In this document: positions 7,321 through 15,335 of the stretch, one piece after another
Numbering within the stretch: the first letter of the stretch is position 1
Layout: each line of letters starts with the position of its first letter
NCBI RefSeq assembly: GCF_015352985.1
Contig: NZ_JACYXF010000001.1
Coordinates: 124,001 to 188,000 of the forward strand
DNA: 64,000 nt
Origin: Noviherbaspirillum malthae
GTDB taxonomy: Bacteria > Pseudomonadota > Gammaproteobacteria > Burkholderiales > Burkholderiaceae_D
Direction of reading: 5' to 3'
Position numbers and translations under genes: made by a program
The notes under the pieces: model-generated
What the model was told of the DNA's origin: nothing
The model's database searches: none
The model's input: only the letters and a program-made list of their open reading frames with translations

Positions 7321-8316
7321 ATGTTCAAACGTGTAAACTGGCCGCATTATCTCATCGCCCGACCGGATTTTTCCTTGGCTTCAGCACATTCTTCCGACAG
7401 TTCCGCATCCAGCGGTCCGATCGACCTGCGGACCGTCCGCCGTCTTTTTTCCGATCCGGCACGCATCAGGGAATCGGATTTCCTGCGCAGGGAGATTGCC
7501 CAGCGCATGCATGAACGCCTGTTGCTGATCAAGCTGCAGCCGAAAGACGTCCTGGATCTGGGCTGCGGCGAGGGGGCCGATCTGGCCGGGCTGCAGTCGC
7601 GCTATCCGCAATCGCGCATCATCGGCATCGATGCTTCTTCTGCTCTCCTTGATGAGGCGCGCAGGCATCGCGAGCAGGTGATGTCATCGATGCAGCGTCT
7701 CTTTTCCAGATGGCTGCCGGGGAAGGGAGGCGCCGGCGATGCGGTGCACATGATCTGCGGCGACTTCGCCCGCCTGGCGCTGCAGACCGGCTCGGCCGAT
7801 CTCATCTGGTCCAACCTTGCGCTGCACTGGCATCCGCAGCCGGACCTCGTCTTTTCCGAATGGCGCCGCGTCCTGCGCATCGACGGCCTGCTCATGTTTT
7901 CCTGCTTCGGCCCGGATACCTTCCGCGAAGTCCGCGATGCCTTTGCCGAAGTCGACGATGCCGCGCATGCGTTCTCGTTCGTCGACATGCATGATTTCGG
8001 AGATATGCTGGTCAATGCCGGCTTTTCCACGCCGGTGATGGACATGGAAAAGATCACGGTGACCTACGATTCCGGCGCGAAGCTGCTGGCCGACGTGCGC
8101 GCCTGGGGCGGCAACCCGCTGCTGACGCGCCGCCGCGGCCTGCTCGGCCGCAGCGCGCACGCCAGGATGCTCGAGGTTCTGGAGGGCCGGCGCAACGCCG
8201 AGGGAAAAATACCGCTCACCTTCGAAGTGGTGTACGGCCATGCCTTCCGTCCCGCTCCACGCAAGACTTCGAGCGGAGAGGCAATCATCCGTTTCGATCC
8301 GCATCGCAAACCGTAA
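7321..8316 (+). CDS. BioC-like SAM-dependent methyltransferase
   Basis: The class I methyltransferase has the SAM motif VLDLGCGEGADLAG (about residues 77-90), an acidic loop IIGIDASSALLDEA, and LIWSNLALHWHPQPD. The last is typical of BioC, which methylates malonyl-ACP in biotin precursor synthesis. BioC function is likely but not certain, since no other bio gene is nearby. The first ATG (7321) gives 331 residues. The first 30 are poorly structured, and a TTG at 7375 (313 residues, reading ASAHSSDSSASSGPIDLRTV) fits BioC length better and leaves room for a promoter between it and divergent comF. The true start is therefore uncertain. Confidence 0.8.
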   Translation: MFKRVNWPHYLIARPDFSLASAHSSDSSASSGPIDLRTVRRLFSDPARIRESDFLRREIAQRMHERLLLIKLQPKDVLDLGCGEGADLAGLQSRYPQSRIIGIDASSALLDEARRHREQVMSSMQRLFSRWLPGKGGAGDAVHMICGDFARLALQTGSADLIWSNLALHWHPQPDLVFSEWRRVLRIDGLLMFSCFGPDTFREVRDAFAEVDDAAHAFSFVDMHDFGDMLVNAGFSTPVMDMEKITVTYDSGAKLLADVRAWGGNPLLTRRRGLLGRSAHARMLEVLEGRRNAEGKIPLTFEVVYGHAFRPAPRKTSSGEAIIRFDPHRKP

Positions 8317-8461
8317 GTGCGCGCAAATGCGGCCGCGCGATCCGTATGCCGATCCAGGCGCGGCCGACTGTGATCAAAACATCAATGCGCCACAGCCGAA
8401 TCCACCCGCAAAAGCGGCGCCGGGGCGGCCGTTGCGGCTGGTACGCGACAATTTTTTCCGC

Positions 8462-8491
8462 TTGATAAGCAGCTAAGTCTGGCCTTATACT
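8462..8491 (+). promoter_or_regulatory. Candidate promoter of the cytochrome oxidase operon
   Basis: TTGATA (8462-8467) and TATACT (8486-8491), 18 bases apart, lie 58 bases before the DUF2244 gene that opens the coxB-coxA run. The rest of the 233-base gap (8317-8549) shows no gene. Confidence 0.5.
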
Positions 8492-8549
8492 TCCGTGGTT
8501 TTGCGTAGTGATTGTATCCCTTAGTCCGTAGCCGCAATCAGGATTTTTT

Positions 8550-9011
8550 ATGGCGTCGCGCGAATGGATTTTGAGGCGCAATTGTTCGATCTCGCCGCGG
8601 CAGCTGGTCGCAGTTTATGTAGCGTTGTGCATGACTTCGCTGCTGATTGCGACGGTGTTTGCGCTGCGCGGCGCCTGGTACATCCTCGGCTTTGCCATAT
8701 TGGAAATGTTGGCGGTGGGAACTGCCTTTTTCCTGTATGCTCGCCATGCCAATGACCGGGAACGGATTGAACTGGCAGACGACTGCCTCCTCGTTGAACT
8801 GATTCAAGTGGAGCGCATTCGGCAATTCAGGCTGGATCCGCGCAGTACGCGCGTTGCATCGCCCGAATCGCGACATGCGCTGATTTCGCTGGAGACGCGG
8901 GATTGCAAGGTGGAAGTCGGCCGGTTTTTGACGGAATGGAGAAGACGGGAGCTCGCCCGGGAATTGCGAAGCGAGCTGGCGTCAAGAAAAATTACAGGAT
9001 TCCAATTTTAG
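8550..9011 (+). CDS. DUF2244 two-helix membrane protein
   Basis: A 153-residue protein with two adjacent membrane segments (about residues 18-38 and 43-63, the second reading YILGFAILEMLAVGTAFFLY) and a cytoplasmic C-terminal domain of about 85 residues containing conserved basic and acidic patches. It matches the DUF2244 family, whose members are often found just upstream of coxB in Burkholderiales. The function is unknown; a role in oxidase assembly is suggested only by position. Its stop is 15 bases before coxB, so it is probably the first gene of the cox transcript. Confidence 0.75.
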   Translation: MASREWILRRNCSISPRQLVAVYVALCMTSLLIATVFALRGAWYILGFAILEMLAVGTAFFLYARHANDRERIELADDCLLVELIQVERIRQFRLDPRSTRVASPESRHALISLETRDCKVEVGRFLTEWRRRELARELRSELASRKITGFQF

Positions 9012-9026
9012 GTTTTTGAGGAAAAT

Positions 9027-10187
9027 ATGAAACTTGCGAAGCGCCTCCAAACACTGATGCTCGGTGCGTCGCTCCTGATGGCCGGTATGCCAGCATGGGC
9101 GGTGGTGGATAGTCAGGGCGGCCCTGCCGTGCGTCAGTTGAATTTCCAGCAGCCGGTCACCAAGATCGCTGAAGAAATCTACTCGCTGCATAACCTGATG
9201 CTGGTTATCTGCCTGGCGATTTTCATCGGCGTCTTCGGCGTCATGTTTTATTCCATCCTCAAGCATCGCAAGTCTCTCGGCCACAAGCCCGCCACTTTCC
9301 ACGAAAGCACCGCAGTCGAAATCGCCTGGACCGTCGTTCCTTTCCTGATCGTCATCGGCATGGCATTGCCTGCAACGAAAACCGTGGTGGCAATGAAAGA
9401 CACTTCCAACGCCGACATCACCATCAAGGCGACCGGCATGCAGTGGAAGTGGGGTTACGATTACCTCAAGGGCGAAGGCGAAGGCATCTCCTTCCTGTCC
9501 GCCCTGTCGACGCCGCGCGAGCAGGTCGTCGATCCCACCAAGGTCAAGAACGACAACTACCTGATCGAAGTCGACAATCCCGTCGTCGTTCCGGTCAACA
9601 AGAAAATCCGCATCGTCACCACCGCCAACGACGTCATCCACGGCTGGACCATCCCGGCCTTCGGCGTCAAGCAGGATGCGATCCCCGGCTTCGTCCGCGA
9701 TACCTGGTTCCGTGCGGAAAAGACCGGCGTCTACCGCGGCCAGTGTGTGGAGCTGTGCGGCAAGGAACACGCCTTCATGCCCATCGTCGTCAACGTGGTG
9801 AGCGAGGAGGAGTACAAGAAGTGGGTCGACGGCAAGAAGAAGGAAATGGCTGCACAGGCTGATGATCCGAACAAGACTTATACCGTCGACGAGCTGAAGC
9901 AGCGCGGCGAAAAGGTGTACGCAGCCAATTGCGTGGCCTGCCATCAGGCCAATGGCAAGGGCGTACCGGGCGCATTCCCCGGGCTTGACGCTTCCGCTGT
10001 CGTCACCGGTCCCAAGGGGCCGCAGATCGGCATCCTGCTGAACGGCAAGGGAGCGATGCCGCCTTGGAAGGGCGTATTGAACGACACCGATATTGCTGCC
10101 GTGATCACCTATACACGCAACTCCTGGTCCAACAAGGCACAGGAAAATATTGTTCAACCGGCTGAAGTGCTGGCTGCGCGCAAGTAA
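9027..10187 (+). CDS. coxB: Cytochrome c oxidase subunit II with fused cytochrome c domain
   Basis: The 386-residue subunit II begins with a signal peptide (to about A25) and two membrane helices (about 55-78 and 97-117). The cupredoxin domain has CuA ligands H205, C240, E242 (backbone), C244, H248 and M251 in GQCVELCGKEHAFM. After a charged linker comes a class I cytochrome c domain with C302-V-A-C305-H306 and the axial Met of MPPW (M344), as in caa3-type oxidases. It accepts electrons from soluble cytochrome c and passes them to heme a in subunit I. GAGG precedes the ATG. coxA follows after 21 bases. Confidence 0.97.
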   Translation: MKLAKRLQTLMLGASLLMAGMPAWAVVDSQGGPAVRQLNFQQPVTKIAEEIYSLHNLMLVICLAIFIGVFGVMFYSILKHRKSLGHKPATFHESTAVEIAWTVVPFLIVIGMALPATKTVVAMKDTSNADITIKATGMQWKWGYDYLKGEGEGISFLSALSTPREQVVDPTKVKNDNYLIEVDNPVVVPVNKKIRIVTTANDVIHGWTIPAFGVKQDAIPGFVRDTWFRAEKTGVYRGQCVELCGKEHAFMPIVVNVVSEEEYKKWVDGKKKEMAAQADDPNKTYTVDELKQRGEKVYAANCVACHQANGKGVPGAFPGLDASAVVTGPKGPQIGILLNGKGAMPPWKGVLNDTDIAAVITYTRNSWSNKAQENIVQPAEVLAARK

Positions 10188-10208
10188 TAAGAGAATTAGG
10201 AGATTGAG

Positions 10209-11804
10209 ATGAGCACCACCGTAGTCGATCACGCCCACGATCACTCTCACGACCACGCGCATGACCATCCGCACGGCTGGCAGCGCTGGTTGTTCGCAAC
10301 CAATCACAAGGACATCGGTTCGCTGTACCTGTGGTTCTCCTTCATCATGCTGCTGTCCGGTGGCGTACTCGCCCTGGGCATCCGCGCCGAGCTGTTCCAG
10401 CCCGGCCTGCAGCTGGTTCAGCCGGAGTTCTTCAACCAGCTGACCACCATGCACGGCCTGATCATGGTGTTCGGCGCGATCATGCCGGCCTTCGTCGGCT
10501 TCGCCAACTGGATGATCCCGCTGCAGATCGGCGCATCCGACATGGCGTTCGCCCGCATGAACAACTTCTCGTTCTGGCTGCTGCCGCCGGCGGCGATCCT
10601 GCTGGCCGCGTCCTTCCTCGTGCCCGGCGGCGCGACGGCTGCCGGCTGGACGCTGTATGCGCCGCTGTCGACCCAGATGGGCATCGGCATGGACATGGGC
10701 ATCTTCGCGATGCACATCATGGGCGCATCGTCGATCATGGGTTCCATCAACATCATCGTCACCATCCTCAACATGCGCGCTCCCGGCATGACATTGATGA
10801 AGATGCCGATGTTCTGCTGGACCTGGCTGATCACCGCCTACCTGCTGATCGCCGTGATGCCGGTTCTCGCCGGCGCGATCACCATGACGCTGACCGACCG
10901 CCACTTCGGCACCTCGTTCTTCAACGCTGCCGGCGGCGGTGACCCGGTCATGTACCAGCACATCTTCTGGTTCTTCGGCCATCCCGAGGTCTACATCATG
11001 ATTCTGCCGGCGTTCGGCATCGTGTCGCAGATCATCCCGGCCTTCGCCCGCAAGCAGCTGTTCGGCTACGCATCGATGGTCTATGCAACCGCATCGATCG
11101 CGATCCTGTCGTTCATCGTCTGGGCACACCACATGTTCACCACCGGCATGCCCGTGACCGCGCAGCTGTTCTTCATGTACGCGACCATGCTGATCTCGGT
11201 GCCCACCGGCGTGAAGGTGTTCAACTGGATCGCCACCATGTGGAAGGGCTCGATGACCTTCGAGACCCCGATGCTGTTCGCCGTCGGCTTCATCTTCGTG
11301 TTCACGATGGGCGGCTTTACCGGCCTGATCCTCGCGGTTACGCCGATCGACATCCAGATGCAGGATACCTATTACGTGGTGGCGCACTTCCACTACGTGC
11401 TGGTGGCCGGCTCGCTGTTCGCGCTGTTCGCAGGCTTCTACTACTGGGGTCCGAAGTGGACAGGCTTCATGTACAACGAAGGCCGCGGCAAGTTCCACTT
11501 CTGGGGCTCGATCATCACCTTCAACATTACCTTCTTCCCGATGCACTTCCTGGGTCTGGCAGGCATGCCGCGCCGCTATGCCGACTACCCGGCGCAGTTC
11601 ACCGACTTCAACATGATCGCTTCGATCGGCGCATTCGGTTTCGGCCTGATGCAGGTGTACTTCCTGTTCGCCGTGGTGATCCCGTCGATCAAGGGCGGCA
11701 AGCCGGCGGAAGCCAAGCCCTGGGATGGTGCGGAAGGCCTTGAGTGGACCGTGCCGAGCCCGGCGCCGTTCCACACCTTCGAAGTGCCGCCAACCGTCAA
11801 GTAA
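10209..11804 (+). CDS. coxA: Cytochrome c oxidase subunit I
   Basis: The 531-residue subunit I carries 12 predicted membrane helices and the heme a, heme a3 and CuB sites. Visible segments are [12 protein letters not shown] (low-spin heme His), [15 protein letters not shown] (CuB His and the Tyr crosslink region), [10 protein letters not shown] (CuB His pair) and [12 protein letters not shown] (heme His pair). The glutamate after GHP marks the A1-type proton channel. The N-terminus is unusual: residues 7-22 alternate histidine with Asp, Ala, Ser or Pro (eight His at every second position) before the conserved start [11 protein letters not shown]. It lies inside the cox operon and is followed by a hairpin and a tiny membrane-protein gene. 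Confidence 0.98.
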   Translation: MSTTVVDHAHDHSHDHAHDHPHGWQRWLFATNHKDIGSLYLWFSFIMLLSGGVLALGIRAELFQPGLQLVQPEFFNQLTTMHGLIMVFGAIMPAFVGFANWMIPLQIGASDMAFARMNNFSFWLLPPAAILLAASFLVPGGATAAGWTLYAPLSTQMGIGMDMGIFAMHIMGASSIMGSINIIVTILNMRAPGMTLMKMPMFCWTWLITAYLLIAVMPVLAGAITMTLTDRHFGTSFFNAAGGGDPVMYQHIFWFFGHPEVYIMILPAFGIVSQIIPAFARKQLFGYASMVYATASIAILSFIVWAHHMFTTGMPVTAQLFFMYATMLISVPTGVKVFNWIATMWKGSMTFETPMLFAVGFIFVFTMGGFTGLILAVTPIDIQMQDTYYVVAHFHYVLVAGSLFALFAGFYYWGPKWTGFMYNEGRGKFHFWGSIITFNITFFPMHFLGLAGMPRRYADYPAQFTDFNMIASIGAFGFGLMQVYFLFAVVIPSIKGGKPAEAKPWDGAEGLEWTVPSPAPFHTFEVPPTVK

Positions 11805-11815
11805 CATAAGGCCGA

Positions 11816-11839
11816 GGGGCAGGGCTCAACACCTGCCCC
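11816..11839 (+). promoter_or_regulatory. Intra-operon hairpin after coxA
   Basis: GGGGCAGG (11816-11823) pairs perfectly with CCTGCCCC (11832-11839) across an 8-base loop. It starts 12 bases after the coxA stop and has no T-run, so it looks like an mRNA-processing or stability hairpin, or a partial attenuator, rather than a full terminator. Confidence 0.5.
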
Positions 11840-11864
11840 GATGCACATTGGCACGCATGCACCT

Positions 11865-11972
11865 ATGCCGGATTCAAAAAAACCCAATAACCTGAAAACC
11901 GCGCTGATTATTGCCTCGATCGCGGCAGCATTCTTCATCGGCTTTTTCATCAAGCGCATCTGGTTTGCCTGA
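11865..11972 (+). CDS. Cytochrome oxidase small assembly protein (single-helix, 35 aa)
   Basis: A short frame between coxA and ctaG encodes MPDSKKPNNLKT followed by one hydrophobic helix (ALIIASIAAAFFIGFFIKRI) and ends WFA. It has a basic N-terminus, a single membrane span and a stop one base before the ctaG start, which supports a real gene. Small proteins of this type at this position are annotated in Burkholderiales as cytochrome oxidase small assembly protein. An in-frame ATG at 11841 would add MHIGTHAP, but it falls directly against the hairpin at 11816-11839. No strong ribosome site is seen for either start, so it may depend on translational coupling. Confidence 0.65.
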   Translation: MPDSKKPNNLKTALIIASIAAAFFIGFFIKRIWFA

Positions 11973-11973
11973 T

Positions 11974-12540
11974 ATGGAACAACAACCGAACATGAACGGG
12001 CAGCACAGCAAACTGAACAAGCAGATGCTTGGCAAGCTGCTCGTGGTGGCGGTAATGATGTTCGGATTCGGCTATGCGCTGGTGCCGATCTACAAGAAGA
12101 TCTGCGAGATCACCGGCATCAACCTGCTGACGCCGAAGGACTCGATGGTCGGCGACATCAAGAATACGCAGGTCGACAAGACCCGCACGATCACGATTGA
12201 ATTCGATGCCAACGTGCAAGGGCCGTGGCGGTTCCGGCCGACGGTGACCAGCATGCAGGTGCATCCGGGTGAAATGGCGCAGGTTGTGTATGAGGTCGTC
12301 AACACCCAGTCGCGCAACATCGACGCACAGGCGATTCCGAGCTATGCGCCGCAGCAGGCATCCAGCCATTTCAAGAAGATGGAGTGCTTCTGTTTCAAGC
12401 AGCAGACGCTGGGGCCGAACGAGGCAAAACAGATGCCGGTCGTGTTTTATGTCGATCCGGCCTTGCCAAAGGATGTAAAGACGATAACCTTGTCATATAC
12501 ATTCTTTGAAATCGGCGGACCTGGCAAGAAGTCCAGCTGA
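11974..12540 (+). CDS. ctaG: Cytochrome c oxidase assembly protein CtaG (Cox11)
   Basis: The 188-residue membrane-anchored copper chaperone delivers copper to CuB of subunit I. It has a short cytoplasmic N-terminus, one membrane helix (about residues 22-42, LLVVAVMMFGFGYALVPIYK) and a periplasmic immunoglobulin-like domain with the copper-binding CFCF motif in KMECFCFKQQTL. The ATG follows the small protein's stop codon by a single base, suggesting coupled translation. DUF2970 follows 12 bases downstream. Confidence 0.96.
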   Translation: MEQQPNMNGQHSKLNKQMLGKLLVVAVMMFGFGYALVPIYKKICEITGINLLTPKDSMVGDIKNTQVDKTRTITIEFDANVQGPWRFRPTVTSMQVHPGEMAQVVYEVVNTQSRNIDAQAIPSYAPQQASSHFKKMECFCFKQQTLGPNEAKQMPVVFYVDPALPKDVKTITLSYTFFEIGGPGKKSS

Positions 12541-12552
12541 GGACACGCCGCC

Positions 12553-12768
12553 ATGGATGACATGAACAAACCGGCGCAGCGCAAGGCATCGTTCGGTGCG
12601 ACGGTCAAGGCAGTGCTGTGGTCCTTCTTCGGCGTCAGGAAAAGAAGCGACTACGAGAAGGATGCGCAGCAGTTGAATCCGGTGCATGTCATCATTGCCG
12701 GAATCATTGCAGCAATCATATTCGTTGCGACGCTCCTGCTCATCGTGAAGAGCGTCGTGGCAAAGTAA
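12553..12768 (+). CDS. DUF2970 single-helix protein
   Basis: A 71-residue protein with a basic N-terminal half containing VLWSFFGVRKRSDYEKD and a C-terminal membrane helix (IIAGIIAAIIFVATLLLIVK). It matches the DUF2970 family, which is found mostly in beta- and gammaproteobacteria and often lies between ctaG and coxC. The function is unknown; an assembly or regulatory role in the oxidase is inferred from position. It lies 12 bases after ctaG and 29 before coxC. Confidence 0.78.
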   Translation: MDDMNKPAQRKASFGATVKAVLWSFFGVRKRSDYEKDAQQLNPVHVIIAGIIAAIIFVATLLLIVKSVVAK

Positions 12769-12797
12769 CTACTTAAAATTTGTATTGGGAGATGGAA

Positions 12798-13658
12798 ATG
12801 AGTTCTCAGCACGCTGGCAAGGCACCGTACTATTTCGTGCCCGGTCCGTCCAAGTGGCCGGTTCTGGCAGGGTCGTCCCTGCTTCTGACGATGGCAGGCG
12901 CCTCGGCATGGGTGAACGGCTACAACTGGGGTCCGATCGCCAATATCATCGGCATCATTGCAACGGTGATCGTGCTGTTCAAGTGGTTCGGCGAAGCCTT
13001 TTCGGAATCGGAAAGCGGTCTCTACAGCTCCCGCATCGACGTCTCTTTCCGCTGGAGCATGAGCTGGTTCATTTTCTCCGAAGTCATGTTCTTCGCCGGC
13101 TTCTTCGGCGCCCTGTTCTATGCGCGCAGCGTCACGATGCCCTGGCTGGCCGACATCGACCACAAGCTGCTCTGGCCGGATTTCTCCGCGCAGTGGGGCA
13201 ATACGCCGGCAGGAACGATCGATCCGTTCACCAAGATGGGTCCGTTCCCGATCCCGACCATCAATACCGCGCTGCTGCTGGCTTCCGGCGTAACCCTGAC
13301 CATTTCCCACCACGCCCTGCGTGCAGGCGAGCGTGGCAAGACGGCGTTCTGGCTGCTGGCCACCATCATCCTCGGCGCCATCTTCATGGGCTTCCAGGTC
13401 TATGAGTACATGCATGCCTACAGCGACCTGAACCTGAAGCTCACTTCCGGCATCTACGGTTCGACCTTCTTCATGCTGACAGGCTTCCACGGCTTTCACG
13501 TGACGCTGGGCGCCATCATGCTGGCTGTCGTGCTGTACCGCGTCATGAAGGGCCACTTCACTCCGGAAAACCATTTCGGTTTCGAAGGCGCCGCATGGTA
13601 CTGGCACTTCGTCGACGTCGTCTGGCTCGGCCTCTACGTCGTCGTGTACTGGCTGTAA
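12798..13658 (+). CDS. coxC: Cytochrome c oxidase subunit III
   Basis: The 286-residue subunit III has seven predicted membrane helices and family signatures: the N-terminal HAGKAPYYFVPGPSKWPVLA, the central ISHHALRAG and TGFHGFHVTLG, and the C-terminal GAAWYWHFVDVVWLGLYVVV. It stabilises the oxidase core and proton uptake. ATG 12798 is chosen because GGGAG lies six bases before it; upstream in-frame starts would add only a few residues. A strong bidirectional terminator follows 9 bases after the stop, closing the first cox transcript. Confidence 0.96.
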   Translation: MSSQHAGKAPYYFVPGPSKWPVLAGSSLLLTMAGASAWVNGYNWGPIANIIGIIATVIVLFKWFGEAFSESESGLYSSRIDVSFRWSMSWFIFSEVMFFAGFFGALFYARSVTMPWLADIDHKLLWPDFSAQWGNTPAGTIDPFTKMGPFPIPTINTALLLASGVTLTISHHALRAGERGKTAFWLLATIILGAIFMGFQVYEYMHAYSDLNLKLTSGIYGSTFFMLTGFHGFHVTLGAIMLAVVLYRVMKGHFTPENHFGFEGAAWYWHFVDVVWLGLYVVVYWL

Positions 13659-13667
13659 GGATTCATA

Positions 13668-13707
13668 GCAGAAAAAAAGCCGCACTACGGTGCGGCTTTT
13701 TTTCTGC
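13668..13707. terminator. Bidirectional rho-independent terminator
   Basis: A perfect inverted repeat with 18-base arms (13668-13685 and 13690-13707) around a TACG loop. The GCCGCAC stem is flanked by seven A and seven T, so it works in both directions, for coxC (+) and the DUF2909 gene (-). Confidence 0.95.
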
Positions 13708-13755
13708 GTGACCTGCACAGTGATGGACTGCTTGCCTGCCGGGCTGTTTAGGGGC

Positions 13756-13956
13756 TCAGCGAATGCCGGTCGGCTGTATCCAGCCCTGGCTGTGTGCAAT
13801 CAGGATCAGGATGAACAGCGTGATGGAAAAGCCGACCCGAAACGCCAGCGCCTTCACGGTACGATTGCTCTTGCCCTTGTCTTTCATCAGGAAGAGCAGT
13901 GCGGAACCGAGGCTGGCCAGAATGAGCAGGAAGGCAATGGCGACGAGGATTTTCAT
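13756..13956 (-). CDS. DUF2909-type twin transmembrane protein
   Basis: This 66-residue protein has two membrane segments (MKILVAIAFLLILASLGSAL and AFRVGFSITLFILILIAHSQ) joined by a short basic loop MKDKGKSNRTVK. It matches the DUF2909 twin-transmembrane family found in cox loci of Burkholderiales. The function is unknown. Longer in-frame starts exist up to 14043, but they would read into the divergent SURF1 start and add a non-conserved basic segment. It is oriented opposite to its neighbours and shares the bidirectional terminator with coxC. Confidence 0.72.
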   Translation of the reverse strand: MKILVAIAFLLILASLGSALLFLMKDKGKSNRTVKALAFRVGFSITLFILILIAHSQGWIQPTGIR

Positions 13957-14036
13957 CAAGGTGTGCAGGATAGGATGACCGAAGCTGCGGAGTCTGGAAG
14001 CAGGCTTCTCTTCGGTCCGGTTAAAAAGACATTGTA

Positions 14037-14756
14037 ATGCCATTGACCTTCCGTTTTCGCTGGATCCCTTTCCTTGCCGCCGTGACAGTCGCGGTGATCG
14101 GTTTCATGCTTGGCAACTGGCAAACCCGCCGGGCTCATGAGAAGGAAGCCATCGAGGCCAAACTTCAGGAGCGCTCCCATTCGGCGGTCCTTGCTCTGGA
14201 CGGCGCGCCGAAAAACGCCGGCGAAATGGAATACCGCCGCGTCAGCGCCAAGGGAAGCTTCGTTGGCAACTGGACCATTTACCTGGAAAACCGGCCCTAC
14301 CAGGGATCTCCGGGTTTTTATGTCCTCTCGCCGTTGAAAATCGACGGGTCCGACATGCATATCCTGGTAGTGCGGGGATGGGTCAAGAGAGACGCGACAG
14401 ACCGCGCCAAATTGCCGCCCATCGCGACACCGACGGGTCTGGTCGAGATCATCGGGACGGCGCGTGCCAATACCGGTCATGTACTCCAGCTGGGCACGGC
14501 AGAACCCTTGAAACCCGGTGCGATCGTGCAGAATGCCGAGATCGCCGACATTGGCCGCGCGGCCGGCATTGCACTGCAGCCGTTTGTCGTCGAGCAGACG
14601 TCGGATGCGGCCGACGGACTGGTCCGGGACTGGCCGCGCCCCTCATCCGGTGCGGACAAGCACCGCGGCTATGCCTTCCAGTGGTATGCGCTGGCAGCCA
14701 CCGCCCTTTTATTTTTTGTCGTCACAGGATTTCGACGTGGAAAAAAGTCAACGTAA
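14037..14756 (+). CDS. SURF1-family cytochrome oxidase biogenesis protein
   Basis: The 239-residue protein has the SURF1 layout: an N-terminal membrane helix (about residues 8-27, with PFLAAVTVAVIGFMLGNWQ), a periplasmic domain with YRRVSAKGSFV, ENRPYQGSPGFYVLSPL and VVRGWVKRD, and a C-terminal helix (AFQWYALAATALLFFVVTGF). SURF1 helps insert heme a into subunit I. The 3' end overlaps the next gene by 20 bases. It probably starts a second transcript running SURF1, SCO-like, ctaA, ctaB, SCO. Confidence 0.93.
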   Translation: MPLTFRFRWIPFLAAVTVAVIGFMLGNWQTRRAHEKEAIEAKLQERSHSAVLALDGAPKNAGEMEYRRVSAKGSFVGNWTIYLENRPYQGSPGFYVLSPLKIDGSDMHILVVRGWVKRDATDRAKLPPIATPTGLVEIIGTARANTGHVLQLGTAEPLKPGAIVQNAEIADIGRAAGIALQPFVVEQTSDAADGLVRDWPRPSSGADKHRGYAFQWYALAATALLFFVVTGFRRGKKST

Positions 14757-15327
14757 AAATACCGGCCGCTGGAAGCTGTTCGCGGTGCTGGCTGTGTGCG
14801 CCTCGCCGCTCATCGCTTCCTACCTGACCTACTACGTGATCAAGCCCGAGGGCCGGACCAATTACGGCGCCCTGATCGATCCTCGCGCCTATCCGATGCC
14901 GCAGCTCAACACCGCCGCGCTCGACGGCGCGCCGGCCAATCTCCAGCAGTTCAAGGGCAAGTGGATCATGATGATTGCGGACGGCGGCGAGTGCCAAGAA
15001 GCGTGTCGCAAGCGCCTGCATGACATGCGGCAGCTGCGGCTCGCCCAGGGCAAGGACATGGACCGCATCGAGCGCGTCTGGCTGATCACCGACAAGCAGC
15101 CGCTCGACACCGTGCTGATGCGCGAATACGACGGCACCCACATGCTGCGCTCCGACGCGCAGGCGGTGAAGTCCTGGCTGCCGAGCGATCAGGCATCCGC
15201 CTACACCGATCACATCTACATGATCGACCCCCTGGGCAATCTGATGATGCGCTTTCCGAAGGATGCTGATCCGAACAAGATCAAGAAGGATCTTGCCAAG
15301 CTGCTCAAGGCTTCCAGAATAGGTTAG
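14737..15327 (+). CDS. Membrane-anchored SCO-like thioredoxin-fold protein
   Basis: This 196-residue protein starts at GTG 14737, with AGGA seven bases upstream, inside the SURF1 3' end. A membrane helix (about residues 13-33) is followed by a thioredoxin-like domain. It keeps the SCO features of a C-x3-C pair (C86-Q-E-A-C90) and a C-terminal histidine (H159 in YTDHIYMIDPLGNLMMRFPK), though overall similarity to canonical SCO is low. It is therefore likely a copper or redox factor for oxidase assembly, distinct from the lipoprotein SCO encoded at 17345. Position between SURF1 and ctaA supports this. Homologues are usually labelled hypothetical or cytochrome oxidase assembly protein. Confidence 0.75.
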   Translation: MEKSQRKNTGRWKLFAVLAVCASPLIASYLTYYVIKPEGRTNYGALIDPRAYPMPQLNTAALDGAPANLQQFKGKWIMMIADGGECQEACRKRLHDMRQLRLAQGKDMDRIERVWLITDKQPLDTVLMREYDGTHMLRSDAQAVKSWLPSDQASAYTDHIYMIDPLGNLMMRFPKDADPNKIKKDLAKLLKASRIG

Positions 15328-15335
15328 GCGGGCAC

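Noticed and set aside
8982..11807. A 941-codon open frame on the minus strand, opposite DUF2244, coxB and coxA
   Set aside because: It is exactly antisense to well-recognised oxidase genes, is rich in His, Asp and Arg as expected for the complement of GC-rich codons, and matches no family.
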